From positions 434,001 to 498,000 of the forward strand of contig OZ287707.1 of the NCBI GenBank assembly GCA_965649825.1: a stretch of DNA of 64,000 nucleotides. The letters run 5' to 3'. The DNA is from Penicillus capitatus (lineage: Eukaryota; Chlorophyta). Below are positions 9,700 to 20,100 of the stretch, piece by piece. Each line of letters starts with the position of its first letter. The first letter of the stretch is position 1. The position numbers and the translations under genes were made by a program. The notes under the pieces are model-generated. The model was not told the DNA's origin, ran no database searches, and was given only the letters and a program-made list of their open reading frames with translations.

Positions 9700-11790
9700 T
9701 AACGCTTGGTGGGACGCACTGTCATAGAGAAAACTGTTCGCAGTTAGAAGCAGGTTTTCACGTGGACAAGACACACAAATGCTTTCGACTAGAATTTGCA
9801 CGTCCAGCGCCATGATGTTGAACTAAATAATCCGCGTCCCGCATACCCACTTATCGAACAATCGGAGAAACGAGATGGGAAACCTGGTCATAAATTCTTC
9901 TGCAAAGCTCACCAATCCATCCGGCAGAGTGACCTCTGTTGAATGTCCATGACGAATGGGAACTTCTTTCGGCCGTCCAACTTACAGAGTCCACCTGTCA
10001 GAGCCAGGATGATAAAACGGATGCAAATCTGAATATGGCGTACTTTCCTTATGAACGGGACAGGCGAAATGCAAGTTCACTCTTTCATCGATTCATGGCA
10101 ACCGTTGTTGTGATATTCTACATTTACAAAAGAACGCTTTAGATGACATTATTGTAACTATGGGTCCGAAGCTGTCGCCGTTCGATACGCGCTTAACGCG
10201 TCAGCGACGATGGCGTATCGCTTAACAAAGACTGTTCAGACGATAATGTTTCGAATTTATGCAATTCCGCGGACAGCTGCGCGAAGGTGGACAACAAAAT
10301 CATCCGATCGTTGGACACACGTTGAGAAAGAAGTTATGCGAAACATAGCAAATGCCATTACACGACATCCATTCGGTTCGATTTATAAGGATCGAACACG
10401 TCTTGACAGAGAACAGGCCAGAGCAAAGAATCCGGAATCATGGATACAATGCGCACAAAAGCGCTTTCTTTGCTTGAATACCTTTGGATACCTTTATCCG
10501 ATGCATGCCCGTCGCGAACCCATGCAAGCATTCGACTCAAAAACCCAACGTCTTGCCGCCCCACAAACAAAACAATCGAAACCTTGTCTCGAATGGGCGC
10601 TTTTTAGTCTCATCGACATCCCAAAACAAACGAGACCAACAAGTCCCTCAGCGATCTAACCGTCCGACCACAGTACCGGTCCCGCGTCCCCTGGACCAAC
10701 TCTCGACGCCTCAGCGCTCGACCTACCGTGGAGCGAAGTAACAAACCCGTCTGGTCTACCTCTCTCCAGAGTCTCCCCCTAGCCGACATACGAAGCAATG
10801 CTTACACCGACGCAAAATGCCATGGACCACGGCTTGTTAGAAAAACCCCATGCAAAACACCCGAAAAATGTACTTGCGACGGTAAAGAAAACAACAAAGA
10901 CGTTCAGAAAGAAAAACGCATGTCGAGCCACGGCGAAGGCAGAACTCTGGATCAGCATGCCGCGGTCAAAAAAGGTACGTGGCCACCCACAGCGATACTC
11001 ATTATCAAGCCATCGTCGCCCCACACTCTCCCCTCTTCGCACTCGTTGGTCGTCGTGCTTTGGCTTCACCACGTATTCGCCATCCATATTCGCCCCTTCA
11101 TCACACTGTCGCCGAGCGATGTGACACTGCCTTGTTCTGTGAGGGTCAACCGTGCGAAGGGGTGCTGCCTGTCTTGTCAACTGCGTCTTGGGACGCCTTT
11201 CTCTGGCCCTGAACACGAGCTGACTCACCATTCTAGAAGGGTTACGTCAGCAGGCGACTATATAATGCACAATCTGAACCTTGTTTTACCTTCTCCGAAC
11301 ACTGTAACAAGTCTTCTGCTGTTATCTTCTGGCGCGGCGCTTCCGCGGTGACACACACCTCATTGAGTAACGCATTAGATCGCCAATTCCTTATCCTCTT
11401 GCGTTGCCCCCTGACATTGACTTCTCTCCTCACCCAGCGCCTCCGACGAAGCCTAAACCGCACGCCAGACCGCTTCAACGGTGTCGCGTAGGTTTTTAGA
11501 TGGAGACAATTTGAACGGTGGGCGCATGTAAACCTTTGAAACGTAAAGTCTTACAAAACGAAAGACAAGATCTGTACGTCTACAACGCTTCTATAGAGTG
11601 CTATATTAAGTAACAAAAAAGAATAGTCTGCGAAGATACCGAAATCTACTCGGAATCTGTGACGTAGAGGCCGCGAGTCTATTTGTGGATAGGAAGGTAT
11701 AGAGAACCTACGACCTGTTGCTTGGCGATCGACACAAGTGTAAGTAGATGAGCCCGTCGTTAAGGGCGTGTTGGCTTAACACAGCAACGG
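9700..11790. other. No recognisable gene
   Basis: The longest frame is 10,210-10,659 (+, 149 codons, basic, no recognised motif). Other frames overlap on both strands with no consistent coding signal. I cannot support a gene here. Confidence 0.4.
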
Positions 11791-11794
11791 TCGC

Positions 11795-12478
11795 CTATCT
11801 TCTTGACCTCTTCCGAGAAATCTTAGATGAACTCCCCGCATTGCTGTCGACCTTCCGCTTCGCATCGTCTGCTTTTTTCAAACTTGCCATCCATTCTTCT
11901 CGAGCACGCGTGCTTCGAAGGCGGTATCGGCGCTTCACCTCTCGCACTCTTGTCAGTTCCTCTTCGTACGACAAGCTCCGCCTACGGCGTTTAGAACCGC
12001 TTCCCTCAGGCTTCGCCGTCGTTTCCACAACCACGTCCCCATGCGCGTCATCGACCGCCGCTTCGGCCATTTCTTCCGGCCTGGCCATATCGACTAGGAC
12101 GAACTCGAGGAAGCGAATCTCCAGTGTGCGTCGTCGTCGACGGACCCCCGATATGGTGGCGCTGAGCTGGGACCTCATGTATTCTGCAAACATTACGATC
12201 TTGAAGAAAGCAACTTCGTCGGATGGGTCGATTAAGTTCCTCGCCGCCATAGCGCTACGCAAAGTGTTAACGAGGTCAGCACAGGTGCAAACACGGGCAC
12301 CGCTACGTGTAGTGCCGTCTGCTCCGCTAGCACCACAAGGAGGCCTACTTACACGTAAAGGAGAAACGACGGCAGGCAGCTTAAGCACCCTGTTCAGCCT
12401 AGCCAGCCAATCCAAACTTCGCAGCCTACACACCGCATGACACGTGCGGTCTTCTCCGAAGATGGCTCTCATATGCAC
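11795..12478 (-). CDS. Hypothetical basic protein, 227 aa
   Basis: A single open frame of 227 codons. It has a moderately conserved-looking core (DLVNTLRSAMAARNLIDPSD, then FFKIVMFAEYMRSQLSAT), an RRRRR cluster, an acidic stretch EEMAEAAVDDAHGD and a highly basic C-terminus (KRRRRSLSYEEELTRVREVK and a final SKISRKRSRR) that may form a charged helix and a nuclear localisation signal. The opposite strand is also open for 230 codons, but its Arg/Ser/Thr composition looks like an antisense shadow. It sits alone among repeats and retroelement debris, so a mobile-element accessory gene is possible. Family unknown. Confidence 0.4.
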   Translation of the reverse strand: MHMRAIFGEDRTCHAVCRLRSLDWLARLNRVLKLPAVVSPLRVSRPPCGASGADGTTRSGARVCTCADLVNTLRSAMAARNLIDPSDEVAFFKIVMFAEYMRSQLSATISGVRRRRRTLEIRFLEFVLVDMARPEEMAEAAVDDAHGDVVVETTAKPEGSGSKRRRRSLSYEEELTRVREVKRRYRLRSTRAREEWMASLKKADDAKRKVDSNAGSSSKISRKRSRR

Positions 12479-12479
12479 A

Positions 12480-13690
12480 ATACAAATCTAATTTGCGATC
12501 GCGACTCGAAATCTCGCACTTCTCGGGATTAGTGGCATCGTATCGCAAACCGGATAAAGAATGTCGCGTCAAAGTATCGAAAATAAACAAATCCATTACG
12601 GTTATCTCTCGCAAAATGCTGGAGTCGTGACGTGGGGAGAGTTTAGCGGCCGTTCTCGTGATCTGATAGTGGCGCGGATGCATACAACAAAAAGATGACG
12701 AAGAAACATGGGTGACGAGGCATTCGCAATAGGTATGGCAATTAATGGAGAAGCGATCTCCTACCGAAAGATGTCTCCCATCAACGCAGAGACCGAAAAG
12801 GTTTCGGGCGAGAGGAGTAATGCACTAGAAGGATCTCGAGCACCTGATTGGAGTACTGTCGTACTTAAGGCGAATTATCATGGATCTCGTGAGGCTCGTT
12901 GTAAAGACCGCTCGGCAGCCCCTTCACTTTCCACTCCCTCCCAGTTGTCATCGGATCGTATCGTATCGGACATGAAACTCTTCCTGGTTTTCGTGTCGGG
13001 CGAGGACGCCGAGAAGGGGGAGCAGAAGGGATTTGGTCGTCTTCGGAACGACTCGTCTTGACACAGGCGCAGTGGAAATCTTGGTTAAGATGATGACGGG
13101 TTAGCGAGGATGGCTAACACCAAACCGGGAGTTCGGCCAAGGTCGACTTGATACAGCAACGATAAATAGCAGATGACTTTGACAACAAATTGTATGATAC
13201 AGCAAACACAAACTTATACACAGGATATAAGCCCAAAGCGAATATTTTGTGTCCGGCACTCGCTTTTATGCTTCTCCGGTGTTAGGGCCGACAGGACAAG
13301 GTAGGAAATCCCAGGAGTATCAGGAGCGAGTTCCCAATAAGGTTCTAAAGCTCGTAAGAACTTCAACGTGAAATTCGAGACAAACTCACAATCCTCGTTG
13401 TTGTGACTTCGTCGCAGAATCCAAGCGCCGCGATAGTTACGTCACGTACTCAAGGACGCAAAACAACAGATGACAAATTAACGTCCACTCATTACCGTCG
13501 AGGTGCACTGCGCAAACACACGGATTACAGACGAGACAGAGTTGTTACAGAGGACGTCTTTAAGTATCCAGATGTTGATATTACCCGGAAGGGGACAGCT
13601 GTCCAAAGAGTACAACAGCGAAGCTAACAGCTGTCCCTTGACAATTACAACGTCCTATCAGTAAATCGGTTAGAATAGCGCCGTATTTTC
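12480..13690. other. No recognisable gene
   Basis: A 117-codon plus-strand frame at 12,708-13,061 and a 74-codon frame at 13,403-13,627 have no recognised motif. The region may be the 5' part of the degraded retroelement that follows. Confidence 0.35.
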
Positions 13691-13698
13691 ACACTTAC

Positions 13699-14330
13699 AT
13701 GATGTTGTCTCTGGCCAAGACGAGATTGGACGGTCTAGCCGCCAGAAAGTTCGTGGAGAACATGTGCTGCAAGTGTGAGGTCTGCAGTATTGGAAAAGAA
13801 GACGTTGGAGAGGGCCTCAACTTCATTGAAGTCAACGAAACATCAGACGGCGAAGCGGTCGACATGTTTGGTTCACGATTACAACAAGCGAATGCCCATT
13901 CGAAGTGTGTCAAAGTCGCCGTTGATTACTTCAGCAGATACGCAGAAACCGAAACAGTGCGTTCTCCGACATCAGTGGACATTGAGGAATTCATTGCAGA
14001 CTGGATACGAAAGCATGGGAGAATCGGCATGCTCGTTGCAGGCTCTGACTCGCAGTTCACCTCGCCTGGTTTTGCCACATAGACCAAAAACCGAAGAATA
14101 CAACTCAGGCCCGGCGCAGCTTATCACGCTCCTCAAATGGACTGGTTAGGGAACGACACAAACGCTACTCGGTCACATCCAACGATTGAGGACTGCATTC
14201 GGCCGTCCATGGAATCAATTTGTGTTAGACACTCAAGACGCAGTCAACTCGACTCTGAACATGGTGAGCAATGTCAGTGGACAGTTGTCCACCTTCGTGC
14301 AGCTGTCCAAAGACCTGCATAAATTCTTAC
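13699..14330 (+). pseudogene. LTR-retrotransposon integrase remnant
   Basis: The translation from 13,699 has a Cys-rich zinc-binding end (CCKCEVC), then VDMFG, VAVDYFSRYAETETV and SDSQFTSPGF. This is the layout of a Ty3/gypsy-type integrase: HHCC-like module, first catalytic Asp region, second catalytic Asp in the SD..QF motif. The frame stops at about 14,080 before the final Glu. After a frame change, LGHIQRLRTAFGRPWNQF and VNSTLNMVSNVSGQLSTF read on to a stop near 14,350. Reverse transcriptase, RNase H and paired LTRs were not found, so this is a decayed fragment. Confidence 0.6.
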
Positions 14331-14683
14331 AATTATTGTTCGAACAGTCTTTGTAATCCTGTCAGAATGACTAGAGCAGTCACATCGTGACTGCCTAGAT
14401 TTCCGAGGGTTCTGTCTCCGAGGGGGCACTTACTAAGGGTTTACGTCACCTCAGGATCCTTACAAATACGGGAACGTGGCCCTGTAGATACTTTGCTCTG
14501 CAACACAGTGAAGATTTCCCCTAACAAATCCTTACGCCTTCGTCGTTAACCCGTTGTCCGTTGACAAACACGACACCGGATGAACCCAAGGCGCTCCGGT
14601 TGCGTCTGCGTGGTGGGCGTTTTTTGAAAACGTTGATGTGATAGCGCGCGTTTTTTCGAAACTTAAATAACCAAACCGCAGTC

Positions 14684-15118
14684 TTAATGCATATTGTTCA
14701 ATGAATACAAAACATTCACAAAGTTTGTTGCCATTTCCTTCCCAAAGGATTGAACATCCCTTTTTCTTTTGAACCGTCGACACAAAAGAAAAAACGCCCA
14801 AATGAGTGCATTCCCTTGGTTTATATTGTCCTCTGTCATAACTTCCCGAAAAAACAACCTCTCTCGCACCCGTTGTCTGATGTCATCCCATGCATCAAAC
14901 CCGGCGTTACAGCCAATGATAAAAAGTCACGAACCGAATAATACACCTTCTCCCTCAAAGAATCCCTTCCCCAAACCGGCGGGATCTGCAGACCATGCAA
15001 ACGAACCGACACATTCACCGTCCCCGTGTAGTGCACCATCTCCTCCACCACCGGCTTCATCAACACCCAGTTAAACCCTGTCGTCTCAAGTTCTGTTTGC
15101 GCGTCTTTAAAGGAAACT
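14684..15118 (-). pseudogene. Small-ORF family, copy D (start lost, frameshifted)
   Basis: Reading leftwards from 15,118: QPVSFKDAQTELETTGFNW, then LMKPVVEEMVHYTG, GRDSLREKVYYSVRDFLSL, then after a frame change MTEDNINQGNALIWAFFLL and FGKEMATNFVNVLYSL, ending at 14,684. All conserved blocks of copy A are present. There is no ATG in front of QPV. The coding sequence is joined almost directly to a palindrome at 15,123. The 3' flank (14,560-14,683) matches copies A and C. Confidence 0.7.
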
Positions 15119-15122
15119 GGCT

Positions 15123-15166
15123 GCGACAGTATTGCAACGCAGTACGTGACGGCGCAGTACTGTCGC
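15123..15166. repeat. GCGACAGTATTGC palindrome next to copy D
   Basis: GCGACAGTATTGC (15,123-15,135) and GCGCAGTACTGTCGC (15,152-15,166) form an inverted repeat nearly identical to those in the 75-bp units at 8,813-8,962. GTCGGACGCG follows, as at 1,466 and 8,751 in the other copies. Confidence 0.8.
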
Positions 15167-15289
15167 GTCGGACGCGTTCATCGCGGAAGTGTACAATTCG
15201 ACAGCTTTGGGGGAGCGGATTCGTTCTTTTAACAAGAATGTGCGTTGACAATGGCTGTAGGTTACACAATAGGTCACGCAGTAATGTCA

Positions 15290-15469
15290 TTTTTGAGAAG
15301 AGGATTTTGTATCATGCACCGGCGCGATCGCCGAACCATGCCTGCGAACCTCCCCGTTAAACCACCCCATATGTTCCACCATCTTGTCCACCACCGGCCC
15401 GATCAGCCCCCAGTCGAAGTTGGCCGCCCCCGGGTGTGCTCTTGCTTCTGTCATAGTGACAGATACCAT
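15290..15469 (-). pseudogene. Small-ORF family, copy B (5' part only)
   Basis: From an ATG at 15,469 the minus strand reads MVSVTMTEARAHPGAANFDW, GLIGPVVDKMVEHMGWFNGE and RRHGSAIAP, closely matching the first ~55 residues of copy A. Unrelated sequence follows, so the copy is truncated. Copies B and D lie tandemly on the same strand. Confidence 0.75.
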
Positions 15470-15640
15470 TCGTGGCAGTGTATAAGAGATCTTTTTTGGT
15501 TGTTTTCTTTTTGACAAAGAAAACAAAAAAGAGTATCTTTTATACACTGCCACGAATGGTATCTGCGCGTTCTGCCGCGCTGTTGCGGTGGTACTGTCAC
15601 CGCGGCGAATCACGACTCGCCAATACCACTTTAGTTGTGT
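15461..15640 (-). repeat. Palindromic leader of copy B with a ~100-base inverted repeat
   Basis: AGATACCATTCGTGGCAGTG (15,461-15,480) pairs with the complementary strand ending at 15,563. Inside lies the same GTGTATAAGAGATCT ... AGTATCTTTTATACAC hairpin as in copy A. On the minus strand the order TTGGCG, GACAGTACC, GCAGAACGCGC, hairpin, ATG equals that of copies A and C. The start codon of copy B lies inside the outer arm of the inverted repeat. Confidence 0.8.
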
Positions 15641-16841
15641 ATAGACAAGTTCGCAGCTGTTGGAGGCTAAGGTTAGGAATCCTTGACCATTAGGGGTATT
15701 TAAATAGGACTTCCGACCTTTGATCAATCTCGTATCCCTGGGGCTGACATTCGAGTGCGTTTTAACGTCGTCGTTCGCGCGTTTTTCGACTCTGAGTTTC
15801 TTCAAAGTGATCACATGATCCCGACACAGACACTCTTTGAATACTAGGCACGCTCCCATCCTCCCCGTTCACAGAAGTGCTGCATCTTGCAAACTTGGTA
15901 ACATCCGAACAAGACGAAGAATTTCTTTTCAGGTCGGCACTCTTCCTCCTGGTTGGTGGATAGACAAAGCGTCTCGGCACCGGATAGCAACAACGCCTCG
16001 AATCCGGCCGGCGTCAGCCATCGTTCATCAACTGCTTGCAGATTCGGTAGCGACGCCATCGGGCGTGACGGCGACAGGCGGACGGCATTACAAACTGCGA
16101 CTCAAGTACGGCCTTCTGGGCCGTCCGCCGTCCAATAACCCGGCTACCAAGTCGTAACAAGAAGTCCATCCTTTGTCTTGTCCTCCTTGCCGAACCTCTA
16201 CTGATACAGTTGCAGGACACTTCGTTAGGATGCAGTACTAAAGTGTTTCGTGTTAAGATCTGTGGATCGATATTGAATCTGTTCAACTGCAGGCCACGAG
16301 AACAACGACTTTGTTCTCCGTGTCAGGAAAAAGAACGATGTTAGGTTGTCAGGCTATGCGTTGTTTGTTGCAATCTGTATGCTCATAGATCGTGATGGTG
16401 GCGGAGGTCAAGTGACAGTGGGCAATCAACTTCAGAGGCCGAATGTGCACAATTCAGCCGTATTAGCACCGAAGTCATTGCAGGATGCATCTCGGATCCA
16501 GTCAGGAGATGCGGGATTCGCTATACTCTTCTTAGGTTCAGCGGCAGATGCTTTCTCCCTTCTTGACAATTTAGAGATCAAGATAGACGGGTATCCAGGT
16601 AAGGATCGTCGAAGCCCTTAAAGCATCCAAGGAATGCAGATCGGATTGTAAGGGCGGCAGTTGAGCTAGCCAAACTCTGGAGAACAGACAAGTTCTTGCA
16701 AAGGCTTGATGTACGAATGAGTGTGGTGTCTTCCTTTGTCATCGACACTGTGTTCTAGGCTGCTATGATTGTTGCTGATGCAGATACCGCGCCGGAGATC
16801 ACCGGCCGAGGCGACGTCTTAGAACCGCACGATCGAATTCT
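15641..16841. other. No recognisable gene
   Basis: Short frames only. A 91-codon plus-strand frame at 16,346-16,621 has no recognised motif. Confidence 0.4.
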
Positions 16842-17118
16842 TGCGATTCGGAGATCCGTCGGGCCGTAAGGGCACTGTACACGTAGAGTCCCTTCTCTCC
16901 CGCCGTCGCCACGTACTTGCCATCGCGTGAGAACGTCGTTCCCCTTCCCACGATCTGTGCTCCGCCGTAGAAGACAGACATGACCTTGTACAAATCCGCC
17001 TCGTTTTTCCGTCCGCTTTGCTCTCTGGCGACACCGACACGGACGCGATGTACGACAATTCAATCGGTGCTGAGATGAAGGGAATGGTGTCGGGTACGTC
17101 CAATGTAGCAGTCTTATC
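16842..17118 (-). pseudogene. Second copy of the WD40 N-terminal fragment
   Basis: This segment is nearly identical to 321-598. It has the same start (MDVPDTIPFISAPIELSYIA, ATG at 17,103) and the same RGTTFSRDGKYVATAGEKG blade, but lacks one base in the GCGT(T)CCG stretch and so shifts frame after residue 20. Past RISES the two copies diverge. It is head-to-head with the lipid-transfer gene: the two ATGs are 18 bases apart. Confidence 0.7.
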
Positions 17119-17121
17119 TCG

Positions 17122-20100
17122 ATGGCGTACGTCTCGCTCCTGTTCTACCTCTTAGCCTTCATCTCGACGCTTTTGTTTTTGGGAAGGTGCGGCTGCTTGG
17201 CACCCTCGGAATGCACAGAGTAGTCGTGTGAATGGATTAGGTGCCTCGCTTATGGACTGGAGCGCTTGGTGCCGTTGTCTTTGCCTGGCTCTTGGGGCAA
17301 GATAGACATCCGAGTGCGTCCTGTGCAGCTTTTGAGGCTGCAGGGGCTACAGGTCACACTAGAAGAAAGTGTGATACGTGTGTTGGCATTGAAGGACATC
17401 TGTCTCTTCCGTGAACCGGAATGGTACCGGACGTGTGCTCGGTGGATCTTCGAGGGATCCTTTCCGATTGCTGTCCAAGGAATACATCTCACACTTCGTG
17501 CGGACTGTCTTACACAAATGCTGTCTTCTGGACCTGCGATCGGCAAAGAACAACCGACAAAGAAAAAAAGAAAGCGAAGCATTAAGCTGTCGACCTGGGC
17601 ATGGAAGATGCTCTTCCGTCTCCTGAGTCGTATTCTGGTGAACATCTCGGACGTTCAGATTGTCTTGGAGGTCTGTCATTTGATCGGGAGAGTGATATAC
17701 CGAGAGATGAAGTGGTGCAGGATGCTGGTGTCAAAATGAAGCTTGAACATCTGGCAGTGTTGTTCAAGAGTGAAAAAAACATTCCATGTCGAGCTGCCCT
17801 CAAAGCCAAGAGCCTGACGATCGAAGTGGAGAAAGGACAGAACGAGGGAGATCAGGTCTTTCAGTGTTTTGATTTATCAGACATTGCTGCAACGGCTGTT
17901 GTCAACTGTGAAAAGTGCGATTGTTGCTGTATGTCCCTTCACAACGTGACCCGTCTTGTTGATAGGAACTCGGGCCCTCGATTGGATTCGCTGAAAGTGG
18001 CATTGGGGACCATTCAAGCGACAATACATCAAGCACTACTTGAAGATGGAATCCGATGTCTGCAGTCTTTGCCCCAAAACATCGCCAGTCCCAAAGTCTC
18101 TTCGCCAAAAAGGCCAAACAAAAGAGCTACAGCATCCTTCCTTCCACGCAAGGTGATTGGTCTGATGTTGTTTGGTGCGTGTGGGATATGGTGTTGTGAA
18201 GATTGGATGTGGGATCCATAAGCTGAACGTCAGTTACCGAGATGCAGATGACGTCTCGGCATTAAACGCCTCCGTCTCACTGAGCCATTTGCATACAGGA
18301 TTGGAGTCCGATACGGCTCTTGAGCACTGGAATGTCGAGGGCGGCATTCAGAGAATAGATGTCCGACTTGGTACTTCTCCGGAATCGACGGAGGCATTTC
18401 ATTTGAAAATCCCAACAATACAAATGGATGGTCGTCTTGTGCGAGACCAGGAGAGACCGCAGCTTCAAGGAAAATTCGAAATGGGTGCCGTTCGAGCATC
18501 TGTTGACGACTGTTCGATATGGACATGGATTCGGTCTCTTCAGGATCGCATTGTCAGCTGGAAAGCGCTCGCACAGAGGCCAGAAGAGGTTTTGGAGGCA
18601 ACCCCTGAGCCTTTTCAAAACACAAAGCCATCAAGAATTGATGCAGGAATCGAAACGGTATCATCGCATGAAGAGAGTGTATCAGACTCAATGGATCTCG
18701 ATCGCTCGCAACGAGGAGTTCTGGATTCTCGAGATATGGGTTTGATCGAGGAAGCAGAAGAGGAGGAGCCAATTGAAGAGGTCGTCATCCTGGAGCCGCC
18801 GCCTTCTCCAGATCCTAAACCAGATCTGATAACCAAGATGATCTGGGCAGATTGGGATCTGTCCTTCTTTATTCACGAGGGAGTGACAGTGACTGTCATA
18901 CACGAGTCGAAAGAATCCCTGTTGATGCAATTCAGCACAGAGAGAGTGAAGGGTCATGCCGAACTGCAAAAGGCCGCAGAGAAGGATGCACACGACTGTA
19001 CAGTATCTGGCTCGATCCGGAACATCAAGCTTCAAGTCCCATCAAAACTGCTGCCGAAGAATGCAGAGCTCATGGCAGATGTTTTTACATTGAAGAGGAT
19101 TGCGTGTTCGACACATGGGTTCTTCAAAGTCATCACAGCACATCATGAAATGAAGGGACAGACACCCTCCGTTCTTTGCCTTTCGTGTCATGCCGCTGTT
19201 ACAGACATTATCCTGTCCTTGGATGCAAAGAGATTGCGTCGGATGATGGAAACGGCCGCCAGTGTGCATCATCAGCTGCAAGACTACCGGAAAAGTCCAT
19301 CTCCGAAACCGCAAAGCATGTATCCGTCGACAAAGAAAACAAAACCATTGACGGTTCAGTTTGAAAAATGGAGTGCCGAAGCAACAGGCATCCGGGTTGT
19401 ATATGATATGGAATTGAAGCCCGTTCAGAGGCACTGCCATGCTAATACACTGCCTTTCGAGTGCTCCTTGATGCTGCAACTTACTGGAATTGAGGCATCA
19501 TCTCTGTCACGTTTCGGCGATTGTGAGATACATGTACGATCTCTCACAGCAGGATGGACGTCTCCTGAAGCTTCTCTATCTTTCCTCAGAATGACGCAGT
19601 TGCATATGAGCCTGGAGAAGCAGCACTCCGTTTTATCGATGGGCATGCAGAGCGCATCGACACATGTGGAGGCAGAAGTGGATATTGCCATTGTGGTGAT
19701 GCAGTTGGTGGAGGATGCGACCCATCTGAAGAACAAGGCTCAAGATCTTTTTGATCTGAACAGTAGACAGGAAACACGGACGACCACTCCAAAAAGTGTA
19801 TGCGCTGCATCCTCGACAACACCTGTGAAGGTCCGCGTTCCGAACTCAGCTCAGCGACTGATGCAGAATTTCCGGCCCGATATCCGTCTGGCAAAGCTCA
19901 ACGCCAAGATCCGTGTGGCCGATTGCGACACACTGTCCATCGCTCTGGCCAAGGTGGCCATCCGTACAGAGAACACCCTTCCTCGTATTCAAATGGAGCA
20001 CTTCAGTGTTGACATGAATCGTCAGAGAATTGCAGAGTGTTCCTATGTCAATCTAAGAATCGTGGGACCCTGTTACCTATCGGAGCTCACCCGTACTTCA

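Noticed and set aside
11748-12440. 230-codon plus-strand reading frame
   Set aside because: It is antisense to the minus-strand frame at 11,795-12,478, whose composition and helix-like segments look more like protein; at most one is real.
1437-15640. Idea that the four family copies are spaced at a regular ~7-kb interval
   Set aside because: Two spacings are roughly 7.4 and 6.3 kb but the fourth copy is adjacent to the third, and strands differ; chance is sufficient.
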